Source: Spirochaetales bacterium
GTDB taxonomy: Bacteria; Spirochaetota; Leptospiria; Leptospirales; Leptonemataceae
Length of the DNA: 64,000 nucleotides
Direction: 5' to 3'
Assembly: GCA_015075425.1 (NCBI GenBank)
Contig: JABTUL010000001.1
Coordinates: 992,001 to 1,056,000 of the forward strand
The translations under genes and the position numbers were made by a program. Each line of letters opens with the position of its first letter. The stretch's first letter is position 1. The notes under the pieces are model-generated. The model did not search any database and had not been told where the DNA came from. It worked only from the letters and a program-made list of their open reading frames with translations. Below are positions 7,975 through 15,410 of this stretch, one piece after another.

Positions 7975-10022
7975 CGGGCTTTATGTGCTTCGACAACGGC
8001 AGTGATCCGGTCCATAATGGAGACCAGGTCAAAATCAGCGGGAGTGAAAATTTCCGCAATGCCGCAGGCTCTAAGTTCTTCAAAATCTCCGGTCGGGATA
8101 ATGCCACCCAGAACCACGGGGATGGTTTCTGCTCTGCTTTTTTTGAGTTCGTCGAGTAGCTGCCTGGCCAGCTCCAGATGGGATCCGGAAAGTACGGACA
8201 GGCCAATCACGTCGGCATTTTCTTCCACGGCGCTATGAGCGATCTGTGCTGGAGTCAGGCGGATACCGGAGTAGATGACATCGAAGCCGCTGTCCCGGGC
8301 AGCCACAGCAATCATTTCCGCTCCGTTGGAATGACCGTCCAGACCGGGTTTGCCCACAACCATCCGCGGTCGACTTCCCGTTTTACGGGCCAGTTCTGCG
8401 ACCCGCTGCCGTACCTCTTCGAGTTTGCTTGAGGAAACGCGCAATGCCTGGCCGTCGATTCCTGTGTGCGGTCTGTATTCTCCAAACACCTCCCTTAGAG
8501 TTCCCGCCCACTCCCCGGTTGTCACCCGGGCAAGGGCGCATTCAATGGAGGCTTCCATGAGGCCCTGACCTGTCTGTGCGGCGCTCCGCAGGGCAGCGAG
8601 CGACTCCTGAACCCTTCCGTTATCGCGGCGGGCCTTTGTGTTCTCTAGATTTTGTAAAGTTTCTTCAATTTCCGCTGGATTGATCTTGAAAATGCCACCG
8701 TCCTGGCCGGTCATGAGCGGGGAGGGCAGTCCATCGGTCCATTTGTTTACACCCACAACGATCTGCTCACCCGCAGAGATGCGTCCCATTCTACGGGTCA
8801 TGGATTCCACCAGGGCTGTTTTGAGGTAGCCGGAGTCGATAGCTGCTTTCATGCCACCCATGCCATCAATCTTTGCAATCTCTTCTCTGGCTTTTGTTTT
8901 CAAACTCTCTACTTTAGATTCGATGACCGGACTGCCGTCAAATAGATCCGGATATTCCAGAAGATCGGTTTCAAAGGCAAGAATTTGTTGCAATCGCAAA
9001 GACCACTGCTGATCCCAGGGGCGGGGCAGAGAAAGCGCTTCATTCCAGGCGGGCAATTGCAGAGCCCGGCAACGGGCACTGCGCGAAAGGGTAACGCCCA
9101 GAGTTTCCAGCAGGATTCGCCAGGCATTGTTTTCCGGCTGCTGTTCCGTGAGCCCCAGAGAATTCACCTGCACCCCATAGCGGAAGACACGGTAGCGCGG
9201 ATTTTTTACGTTGAAGCGAGTCAGGGTGATCTCATCCCACAGTTCGCCAAAGGCACGCATCTTACACATTTCTTCTATAAAACGGATTCCGGCATTGACA
9301 AAAAAGCTGATGCGTCCGGTGCATTGCTCGAATTCTTCTTCTGAGAATTTGTTTCTTTTTTTAATTAAATCAAGCAGGCTGATGGCGTTGGCCAGAGCAA
9401 AGGCAAGTTCCTGGACAGGAGTGGCTCCCGCTTCTTGCAAATGATAGCTACAGATATTTGATGGATTCCAGCGGGGGATGTTGCGCAGGCAGTATTCATA
9501 CATTTCTGCGATCATCGAGAGACTGGCTTCCGGCGGGAAAATGTAGGTACCGCGGGCCAGATACTCTTTGATGATGTCGTTCTGGGTAGTTCCGGATAGT
9601 GCTTGTTCGGGAATGCCGCGTTCACGGGCAAGGGCTACGTACAGGGCCAGAAGCCACATGCTGGTCGCATTTATGGTCATGCTGGTATTCATTTTGTCCA
9701 GAGGGATGTCCTGAAAAAGCAGAGCAAAATCATCCAGCGAATTGATGGGAACGCCTACTTTGCCAATTTCCGGGCGTGCGATGGGGTGGTCCGAGGAATA
9801 GCCACACTGGGTGGGCAAATCAAAGGCTATGGATAGACCGGTCTGTCCGCGCTCCAGGTTGGAACGATACAGCTCATTGGAAGCTCGAGCGCTGGTATGA
9901 CCGGCATAGGTGCGGAAGATCCAGGGTTTATCGGTTACCGGTTGGCCATTATCCAGAATCTGATGTTTCACATGTCTTTGCTCTTTTTGTGCGGTCAGCA
10001 CGCAAGCAAAAAGAGCTTGCAT
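7971..10022 (-). CDS. meaA: Ethylmalonyl-CoA mutase-type B12-dependent mutase (MeaA)
   Basis: 683 residues. The N-terminal two thirds form the acyl-CoA mutase barrel, with KPWIFRTYAGHTSARASN, SIAFDLPTQCGYSSDHPIA and SYHLQEAGATPVQELAFALA. The C-terminal third is the cobalamin domain, with DGHSNG around residue 562 providing the base-off His. The single-chain layout, and wording such as YGVQVNSLGLTEQQPENN, match MeaA/Ecm (ethylmalonyl-CoA mutase) better than the larger methylmalonyl-CoA mutases. The ATG at 10022 has no clear ribosome site; a GTG at 9971, closer to the usual family start, is an alternative. No crotonyl-CoA carboxylase is in the window, so the pathway cannot be confirmed. Confidence 0.85.
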   Translation of the reverse strand: MQALFACVLTAQKEQRHVKHQILDNGQPVTDKPWIFRTYAGHTSARASNELYRSNLERGQTGLSIAFDLPTQCGYSSDHPIARPEIGKVGVPINSLDDFALLFQDIPLDKMNTSMTINATSMWLLALYVALARERGIPEQALSGTTQNDIIKEYLARGTYIFPPEASLSMIAEMYEYCLRNIPRWNPSNICSYHLQEAGATPVQELAFALANAISLLDLIKKRNKFSEEEFEQCTGRISFFVNAGIRFIEEMCKMRAFGELWDEITLTRFNVKNPRYRVFRYGVQVNSLGLTEQQPENNAWRILLETLGVTLSRSARCRALQLPAWNEALSLPRPWDQQWSLRLQQILAFETDLLEYPDLFDGSPVIESKVESLKTKAREEIAKIDGMGGMKAAIDSGYLKTALVESMTRRMGRISAGEQIVVGVNKWTDGLPSPLMTGQDGGIFKINPAEIEETLQNLENTKARRDNGRVQESLAALRSAAQTGQGLMEASIECALARVTTGEWAGTLREVFGEYRPHTGIDGQALRVSSSKLEEVRQRVAELARKTGSRPRMVVGKPGLDGHSNGAEMIAVAARDSGFDVIYSGIRLTPAQIAHSAVEENADVIGLSVLSGSHLELARQLLDELKKSRAETIPVVLGGIIPTGDFEELRACGIAEIFTPADFDLVSIMDRITAVVEAHKAR

Positions 10023-10078
10023 GGATTTCCATACTCATTGATCTGAGTTTAGAATTGATTTTCATTCTGGAGATAACA

Positions 10079-10387
10079 ATGAGCCTTCTTCATAAAACAC
10101 TGCTTGCGGTTCTGGTCGCTTCTATGGGTGCCTGCGCTTCGCCGGGATTTGGTCCCGCAGGCGGATTTTACACATCGACTAAGATCGGCGTGTCTGCCAC
10201 TCAGCCCCAGGGCGCTAAAACTGGACAGGCCTGTGCGCAAACCGTTCTGGGTCTGGTTGCCTGGGGCGACGCATCCATCCAGGCTGCTGCCGCCGCCGGT
10301 GGAATTACCAATATTCGCACCATTGACTACCATGGCCTATCTATCCTGGTCTGGGGCAGACTCTGCACTGTTGTACAGGGAGATTGA
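10079..10387 (+). CDS. TRL-like family lipoprotein (copy 1)
   Basis: 102 residues from an ATG at 10079 with TGGAG about 8 bases upstream. The lipobox is SMGAC (Cys19). The mature part has the family core: K-T-G-Q-A-C-A, GLVAWGDASIQAAAAAGGI, a short 'TNIRTIDYH' and a final CTVVQGD. This is the TRL-like family, small envelope proteins of unknown role frequent in Leptospira. It is the first of three tandem copies that all face the same way; the start of copy 2 lies 3 bases beyond this stop. Confidence 0.75.
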   Translation: MSLLHKTLLAVLVASMGACASPGFGPAGGFYTSTKIGVSATQPQGAKTGQACAQTVLGLVAWGDASIQAAAAAGGITNIRTIDYHGLSILVWGRLCTVVQGD

Positions 10388-10389
10388 AC

Positions 10390-10704
10390 ATGAGAACAAG
10401 CTTACTTTTGCTTGTACCCCTGCTGCTCCTTTTTTCTTGTATCGGAGTGCAGATGGGTATTCCCACAACAACAATCATTACCAATTCTGCGTCCACCGGT
10501 ATGTCCGCCACGGCTCAGAATTCCACGGACCGTACGGCTGAGCGCTGCATTTCCAGCTGGTTTGGCCTTTTTGCCGTTGGCGATGCATCCGTCCAAAAGG
10601 TTGCCGCTGAAGCCGGGATGACCCGGATCAATAGCATCAGTTATCGGCATGACATGAAAGGTTTTATCAATCAAGCTTTTTGTGTCGTGGTAAGGGGGCA
10701 ATGA
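10390..10704 (+). CDS. TRL-like family lipoprotein (copy 2)
   Basis: 104 residues from an ATG at 10390; an in-frame TTG just before it is less likely. The lipobox is LLFSC (Cys17). The core has diverged: the usual K-T-G-x-A-C is replaced by DRTAERCISSW, but FGLFAVGDASVQKVAAEAGM and the final CVVVRGQ keep the family pattern, including the invariant GDAS. It overlaps the ATG of copy 3 (ATGA). No charged or catalytic motif stands out. Confidence 0.7.
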   Translation: MRTSLLLLVPLLLLFSCIGVQMGIPTTTIITNSASTGMSATAQNSTDRTAERCISSWFGLFAVGDASVQKVAAEAGMTRINSISYRHDMKGFINQAFCVVVRGQ

Positions 10705-11030
10705 TGAAACGATTAACTATTTTCTTTATTGTGCTGGCATCGTTGTCATTGCTGAACTGTTTCAGCATGGGCAGTGTTACCGGTATTGGCCCTCAGGGCT
10801 TTCTGTTCAACGGTGTTACCATTGGTACGGGCGCCACGTCTGCGCAGGGAAATAAGGTTGGACAGGCCTGCAGCCATACCATCTTGATGCTCGTTGCCGT
10901 AGGTGATGCCAGTATCAAGGAAGCTGCTGTCGAAGGTCAGATAACCAATATTACCAGCGTCGATCGCAAGTTTTTTAGCCTGCTCGGGCCCATTTTTACC
11001 CGGGCATGCACCGTCGTAAGAGGGGACTGA
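10701..11030 (+). CDS. TRL-like family lipoprotein (copy 3)
   Basis: 109 residues. The first of two adjacent ATGs (10701) overlaps the previous stop, and the second at 10704 is equally possible. The lipobox is SLLNC (Cys20). The core retains KVGQACSHTILMLVAVGDAS, a short linker and the final CTVVRGD. The gene is followed within 10 bases by a GC-rich hairpin at 11039-11055, so the three TRL copies probably end transcription there. Function unknown; surface or periplasmic location is inferred from the lipobox. Confidence 0.72.
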   Translation: MMKRLTIFFIVLASLSLLNCFSMGSVTGIGPQGFLFNGVTIGTGATSAQGNKVGQACSHTILMLVAVGDASIKEAAVEGQITNITSVDRKFFSLLGPIFTRACTVVRGD

Positions 11031-11038
11031 AACGGACG

Positions 11039-11062
11039 GGGGGCCTGAGGCCCCCTTCTTTC
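11039..11062 (+). terminator. Probable Rho-independent terminator after the TRL trio
   Basis: A perfect 7-base-pair stem (GGGGGCC / GGCCCCC) with a three-base TGA loop at 11039-11055 is followed by TTCTTTCT. It lies between the stop of TRL copy 3 and the ribosome site of the FecR-type gene, so it could end or attenuate transcription into the FecR/PEGA pair. Confidence 0.6.
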
Positions 11063-11077
11063 TATCTGGAGGAAGCG

Positions 11078-12310
11078 ATGAATTGGAGCGTTAGATTTTG
11101 CCTGGGTTTCATGGCCGGAGTCATTCTAACCAGCTGTCAGGAGGCACCTAAAAAGGTCGTCAGTGCTGCAGCCATCGTCTCTTTGAATGGAACGGTTACG
11201 GTTGATTCCCGCCCTGCCAGAACGGGAGAAAAACTGGAAAAAAATGCAACCATAACGGTGGGTGCCGATTCGCAATGCCTCCTGGCGGTGGTTCGCGGTG
11301 AGAGCAGTTTGCGCCTCAGGCTGGGGCCCGGGGCCACATTTCAGTTGCGGCAGGCGCTGGATTCACCGCTTAACGTGACGGGCACACTCAAAGCGGGCCA
11401 GGGCGTTTTTGATCTGGATAAAGCACAGATCGGCGATGCCGTGAAAGTGATTACACCGACGACTGTGGCCGCCGTGCGCGGTACCAAGTTCAGCGTAGCG
11501 GTGGGCCAGGATGAATCTACGGAAGTGAAGGTAGCCCAGGGGCAGGTGGCCATGCGGCCGCGCATTGAACGGCTGGATGCTGTGGATCCGCAGTTGGCGG
11601 CTGACAGTGAGACGCTCAGAGGCGTTCTGGCTGCTGCCGATCAGGGAGCTACGACGGTGGCTGCCGGCCAGGCCGGAACAATCACGAAAAGTGAGGCCAT
11701 GGCCTACAATGAAAGCCTGCCCATAGAAATTAAAGAATTGCAAAAATCGCCAGCGCTGGAAGAGACCGATCCAGTAAAGGCAGCTGCAGAGCTGGAAAAC
11801 CTGAAAGATAGAACTCAGGAGGGCATCAAGGCTTTGCCGGACCGTACCCGCGAAGCCGCTCCGGCTGCAACTCCGGTTCAGATTGATGAAAAGGAATTCC
11901 GACTGCAGACGGAAGGAGATGTCACCGCCGGGGAAAGCCCGCAGAGAACCGTCCCTCCTGCTCTTAAGCCCCCGGCTCCGCAGCGTACTTTTGTTCCGGC
12001 TGCGGTGCCCCCGGTAGCGCCGGCCGTCCTCCCTGCGGCCGCCGGGACATCGCCTGAAGCCAGGGAAATCAAGCTGGGGAATGAGGCACCGCGAGAAGAA
12101 GATTTTCAGAAGCTCCAGGAAGTGCCTGCCGCATCGGAGAAAACCGTTCAAAGTTATGGGGACACGGTGGAGCTTACCAGCGGCAAGCGTTATGAAAATG
12201 TTGGAACTTTGATCAGTAAAGATTTTGTAGTGATCATCGGGGCCGATGGCCGCCGACTGGCGGAGGTATCCAAACGGGAAGTGAAATCCATCAGCAGAGG
12301 GAATCGGTGA
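11078..12310 (+). CDS. FecR-domain lipoprotein
   Basis: 410 residues from an ATG at 11078 with a strong ribosome site (GGAGGAAGCG). The lipobox is LTSC (Cys20). Residues 30-165 form a FecR domain, with LNGTVTVDSRPARTGEKL, a central FQLRQALDSPLNV and VITPTTVAAVRGTKFSVAV. FecR domains are usually periplasmic and sense or scaffold. A long, low-complexity Pro/Ala/Glu-rich section (about 240-350) leads to a small C-terminal beta module, SGKRYENVGTLISKDFVVII. The next gene's protein ends in a similar module. The two genes overlap by TGATG and are probably one unit. Confidence 0.75.
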   Translation: MNWSVRFCLGFMAGVILTSCQEAPKKVVSAAAIVSLNGTVTVDSRPARTGEKLEKNATITVGADSQCLLAVVRGESSLRLRLGPGATFQLRQALDSPLNVTGTLKAGQGVFDLDKAQIGDAVKVITPTTVAAVRGTKFSVAVGQDESTEVKVAQGQVAMRPRIERLDAVDPQLAADSETLRGVLAAADQGATTVAAGQAGTITKSEAMAYNESLPIEIKELQKSPALEETDPVKAAAELENLKDRTQEGIKALPDRTREAAPAATPVQIDEKEFRLQTEGDVTAGESPQRTVPPALKPPAPQRTFVPAAVPPVAPAVLPAAAGTSPEAREIKLGNEAPREEDFQKLQEVPAASEKTVQSYGDTVELTSGKRYENVGTLISKDFVVIIGADGRRLAEVSKREVKSISRGNR

Positions 12311-12768
12311 TGCGTAATCTGGCAGTTGCTTTTCTATCTACCTTTTTGATCAGTGCCTGCACAACCCGTTATGCGGTACAGGTGCAATCGGACCCATCCG
12401 GTGCGGAGGTTGTGATTGGTCATAGATCGCAGGAGCGTGCGCCGTTCCAGGGTGAGCCCCTGGCTCGCGGTCAGACTCCAGCGAACCTTGAGTTTGAGAC
12501 AAAGCCGGATGCGCCAGATGGGGATCTGTACATGTCGGTTTTCCTGCCGGGCTATGAAGAACACCGTTTTCTGTTTGCCCGTAAGGGTCGGTCTGCCCGG
12601 CAAAACAATTTCAATATTAAGTTGCGAAATGCGAGTATCTATTTAAGGGGCGGGCAGGTTCTGCAAGGAGCCATTCTCCAGACGGATGGGTCCGGCTATG
12701 TAGTTTTTACGCGCACGGGGAAAATGTTTGTTCCCGCCCAGAGGGTGGTCCGGGTCGAATTCCATTAG
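12310..12768 (+). CDS. PEGA-like lipoprotein
   Basis: 152 residues from an ATG at 12310 that overlaps the FecR gene's stop (TGATG); a GTG three bases earlier is possible. The lipobox is LISAC (Cys17). Residues 20-95 read like a PEGA domain, a short surface beta-fold (VQVQSDPSGAEVVIG, then a P-x-x-L-x-F segment and LPGYEEHRFLF). Residues 105-150 are a beta module resembling the C-terminus of the FecR-domain protein. The stop overlaps the end of the convergent hydrolase-like gene by four bases. Confidence 0.6.
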   Translation: MRNLAVAFLSTFLISACTTRYAVQVQSDPSGAEVVIGHRSQERAPFQGEPLARGQTPANLEFETKPDAPDGDLYMSVFLPGYEEHRFLFARKGRSARQNNFNIKLRNASIYLRGGQVLQGAILQTDGSGYVVFTRTGKMFVPAQRVVRVEFH

Positions 12769-13850
12769 CCTGTGTCCTGGACCAGATAGGCCAGCATGGC
12801 GGCAATTCGCGCTGCGGGCATATCCAGACCAAAATAGTGGTCATTGCGATAGCTCACATAGGTTAAAGCCCCCGGAACCATGGCGTCAGCGGCCAGTGTA
12901 AGACCGTCGTTCGGGCCGTAATCTTTCAGGATCCGGTAGTAAGCACGGGATCGTGCTGACACGTAACGCTCCAGTGGAGCCGCCACAACACTTATCACGC
13001 GGACGTGCGCGGGGATTTTTCTTTGCGGGGGAGTTGGCGGGCGCCGGAGGGAGAGAAAGCCAGCGTAGTCATAGCCACTGCGGTAGAATTCCAGGCGAGT
13101 CAGCCAGCGCGAAAGAAGCCGGTCCTCATGATAATTTACAAGTTGGGTACCACGAAGCAGTCCGCCTACATTGAGCCAGGCGACGACGTTTTTCATGAAA
13201 GGTTTATTCCCGCACAAAGACCAGGCAGCCTGAACGTCTGCTCCGCCCTTACTGACAGAAGCAAGAATTACTTTCTCCTGGCGATCGGCCAGAAAGTCAC
13301 AAATGATGGTGGCGTTTTGTTCTACAGAGCCTGTTTGTTCCACAGCGATCAACGTCTCGCGCAGTCCCATCTCCTGGGCCAGATTTCGCAGAGTGCGACC
13401 ATCGGCGCCACTGTGCGGGTTGTCGCGATAGAACATTCCCGGAACAAAGGCCAGGAGCGGTCCATCCTGGACAAGGGGCAGGGCAGCCTGAAAGTTTTGT
13501 TCGTATTCTCGAATTTGTTTGCGAAAATTTCTCTGCTGCGGGGATTCCACGGAGCGCAGAAAGAACAGAGCGCTCAACGCATCCACGGAATGTTCTTTGT
13601 CGGGTCTAAGAACCCCGTCCTTCAAGAAATCAGACCATTCTACATGCTTGTATTGATCTTTTACTTTTTGAAAGAAAGAATGCTCATCGTCGCAGACCTG
13701 TTCCAGATAAAGGTCCAGATAACGGCAATGGGCAGCCCGGCCCGGCTCAAGCTTCAGGGCCGGAGCCAGGCAACCCCAGAGCAATGCTCCTGGCAAGAGC
13801 AGGAGGCGAGGCAGCCAGGCTGACTTTACTGCCCTGTGATGATCAAACAC
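12765..13850 (-). CDS. Alpha/beta-hydrolase-like lipoprotein
   Basis: 361 residues from a GTG at 13850, which overlaps the preceding TRL gene by 25 bases. The signal peptide ends in LLWGC (Cys27). Residues 138-220 read like an alpha/beta hydrolase core: FVPGMFYRDNPHSGADG, a helix, and ILASVSKGGADVQAAW, where the Ser-x-Ser-Lys-Gly-Gly region is a candidate nucleophile elbow although it departs from G-x-S-x-G. A late His in RNDHYFGLDMP (near residue 341) could complete a triad. A periplasmic lipase or esterase is one guess; enzyme activity is not proven. Confidence 0.5.
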   Translation of the reverse strand: MFDHHRAVKSAWLPRLLLLPGALLWGCLAPALKLEPGRAAHCRYLDLYLEQVCDDEHSFFQKVKDQYKHVEWSDFLKDGVLRPDKEHSVDALSALFFLRSVESPQQRNFRKQIREYEQNFQAALPLVQDGPLLAFVPGMFYRDNPHSGADGRTLRNLAQEMGLRETLIAVEQTGSVEQNATIICDFLADRQEKVILASVSKGGADVQAAWSLCGNKPFMKNVVAWLNVGGLLRGTQLVNYHEDRLLSRWLTRLEFYRSGYDYAGFLSLRRPPTPPQRKIPAHVRVISVVAAPLERYVSARSRAYYRILKDYGPNDGLTLAADAMVPGALTYVSYRNDHYFGLDMPAARIAAMLAYLVQDTG

Positions 13851-14215
13851 TTCCGATCATAGAGAAGCCCGGAATCACCACCTACATATTCAGTGTAGGG
13901 CATGAGGGCAAACAAGGAAAACAGGGAAGTATGCTTCACGTTGATGGTATCAATCTGGGTGATACCGCCGTCGGCTGCAGCGGCGGGCACGCTCATGTCA
14001 CCCCAGGAAATCAGGCGTAAAAGAATGGCATGGGAACAAGCCTGCCCGGTTTTCTGCCCGAGCTGCTTGCCGACGCAGCCATCGTTGGTTGCCCCGCAGT
14101 TCACATTGTAAGTGGTATGATTGAACAGTGTACCCTTTTGCGGCTTGGGTACCATATGACCGCTTGTGCAGGCAGCCATAAACACCAATGTCGATAGTGC
14201 AATGTTGATTTTCAT
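13826..14215 (-). CDS. TRL-like family lipoprotein (copy 4, opposite strand)
   Basis: 129 residues, from an ATG with a strong ribosome site (AAGGAGAT) and an AT-rich promoter region upstream. The lipobox is FMAAC (Cys16). The core retains QKTGQACSHAILLRLISWGD, then an Ala-rich segment and TQIDTINVKHTSLFS. It carries an insert around residues 35-50 with two Cys and a longer C-terminal part than copies 1-3. It is the only copy on the minus strand and overlaps the hydrolase-like gene by 25 bases, which suggests translational coupling. Confidence 0.75.
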   Translation of the reverse strand: MKINIALSTLVFMAACTSGHMVPKPQKGTLFNHTTYNVNCGATNDGCVGKQLGQKTGQACSHAILLRLISWGDMSVPAAAADGGITQIDTINVKHTSLFSLFALMPYTEYVGGDSGLLYDRKCLIITGQ

Positions 14216-14233
14216 TTTGAGAATCTCCTTTTT

Positions 14234-14264
14234 GATAATTTTTTATTTCATATTATTAAGTCAA
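14234..14264 (-). promoter_or_regulatory. Candidate promoter of the TRL copy 4 / hydrolase unit
   Basis: On the minus strand TTGACT at 14264-14259 is a near-perfect -35 box. AT-rich sequence follows, with ATTATC as the best -10 candidate at 14239-14234, giving a 19-base spacing, longer than usual. The whole gap from 14216 to 14307 is strikingly AT-rich compared with the genes around it. Confidence 0.4.
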
Positions 14265-14307
14265 TGATTTTTTGTGTTTTTCCATGAAAATTATACGCAT
14301 AAACGAT

Positions 14308-15060
14308 TCATAATACTCCCCTGTAGCCGATCCACGGAATCACAAAACCGCCGGATAGCGGCAGCGGAGGCTGGGCCTGAAAAAAAAGGAACTGCTTTAC
14401 ATAAGAATCCATTGAAATCACCTGATTGCGGTCCAGAAGCAGCGGATCTATATACAAATGGCGCTTCTCCTGAATGCCCCAGTTGCCGTTTACGCCCAAT
14501 TCCAGCGAAACAAAAAAACCTTTAAGATCACGAGGCGCAACGATGACCCCCAGCGAAGCACCTGAGTATCCATAGGAAAGATCGGAACGGAAAATCAGCG
14601 GGGAACTGCCCAGCCTGACGTCGTTCAACTGCCAGCTTTCTCTTTGACGAATGACCACCAGAGGACGTTCCTCAAGCGTCCAGTCAGCTCTTCCTGTATG
14701 GATACCGACAAACGGGATAAAATCCTGGTCCAGGTCGGGGAATAGATAATGGGCATAAGCCAGGCCGCTCACCTTGCGCTGGTTTAGCCTGCCTTCCGTG
14801 AAGAAGGAGACGGAATATCCGCCTTCCTCAATCAGGACCCGCTGCCTTGCCAGAGAATCGGCCTTTCTCAAATTGGGATCTGCGATTCCAGCCACTCCGA
14901 ACCGCCAGGACGGAGCGGGTGAAAAGGCAAGATTCAAAGAATATGCTGTACCGTCCGGAAGAATGGCCGCATAGTAGGCTTGCCGGGTTTCCTCCTGCGC
15001 CGGGATCGATTCCATTACAATCCAGTAGAAAATAAAAAGAATCCCGCGACGGTAATGCAT
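14308..15060 (-). CDS. Hypothetical exported protein
   Basis: 250 residues from an ATG at 15060; an upstream TTG at 15072 is also in frame. The N-terminus (MHYRRGILFIFYWIVMESIPA) looks like a cleavable signal peptide, with mature protein starting near Gln22. The rest is rich in aromatic and Gly residues in alternating patterns (for example SYGYSGASLGVIV) and ends in WIGYRGVL, which would suit an outer-membrane beta-barrel or a secreted beta-rich protein. I do not recognise a family. Its start lies 15 bases after the propeptide-like lipoprotein gene ends, so it is probably the last gene of the protease unit. Confidence 0.55.
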   Translation of the reverse strand: MHYRRGILFIFYWIVMESIPAQEETRQAYYAAILPDGTAYSLNLAFSPAPSWRFGVAGIADPNLRKADSLARQRVLIEEGGYSVSFFTEGRLNQRKVSGLAYAHYLFPDLDQDFIPFVGIHTGRADWTLEERPLVVIRQRESWQLNDVRLGSSPLIFRSDLSYGYSGASLGVIVAPRDLKGFFVSLELGVNGNWGIQEKRHLYIDPLLLDRNQVISMDSYVKQFLFFQAQPPLPLSGGFVIPWIGYRGVL

Positions 15061-15074
15061 AAAAGACTTCAACT

Positions 15075-15410
15075 TTACTGCGCCTTAAGTATTACATTGG
15101 GTTCGATATAGACCAGGCCTGCTGCTCCAAGAAATCGCCGGGAAACGGCCTGTGGTCCTGGATCGGGATCGATACGCACAAGATAGAGATCCGGTCCCAG
15201 TTCCTTTATCAAGTAAATTCCATAAAAATCCACAAAATTTTTTATGCTGTGCCCGGGACTCAGCCGGAGGAGATACTCCTGCGCCACCCTTGTGCCATCG
15301 GTGGCGGGAGGGGGGCGGTGGCTGTCCATTGGCCGGTCCAGATTCTTCTGGCAGGCTGCGGCGCACAGTCCAGCCAGAAGAATCGCAAAGTATGGGGCGG
15401 TGCCCTTCAA
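15075..15410 (-). CDS. Stand-alone subtilisin-propeptide-like lipoprotein
   Basis: 111 residues from a TTG whose last bases overlap the protease stop (TTGA). The lipobox is CAAAC (Cys20). The mature part has the pattern of the inhibitor I9 / subtilisin propeptide fold: AQEYLLRLSPGHSIKNF, then ELGPDLYLVRIDPD, then GLVYIEPNVI, whose 'IEPN' matches the 'AEPN' ending the protease's own propeptide. The protease also carries its own version, so this is a second copy on a membrane anchor. It may hold or inhibit the neighbouring protease at the envelope. That role is inference. Confidence 0.6.
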   Translation of the reverse strand: MKGTAPYFAILLAGLCAAACQKNLDRPMDSHRPPPATDGTRVAQEYLLRLSPGHSIKNFVDFYGIYLIKELGPDLYLVRIDPDPGPQAVSRRFLGAAGLVYIEPNVILKAQ

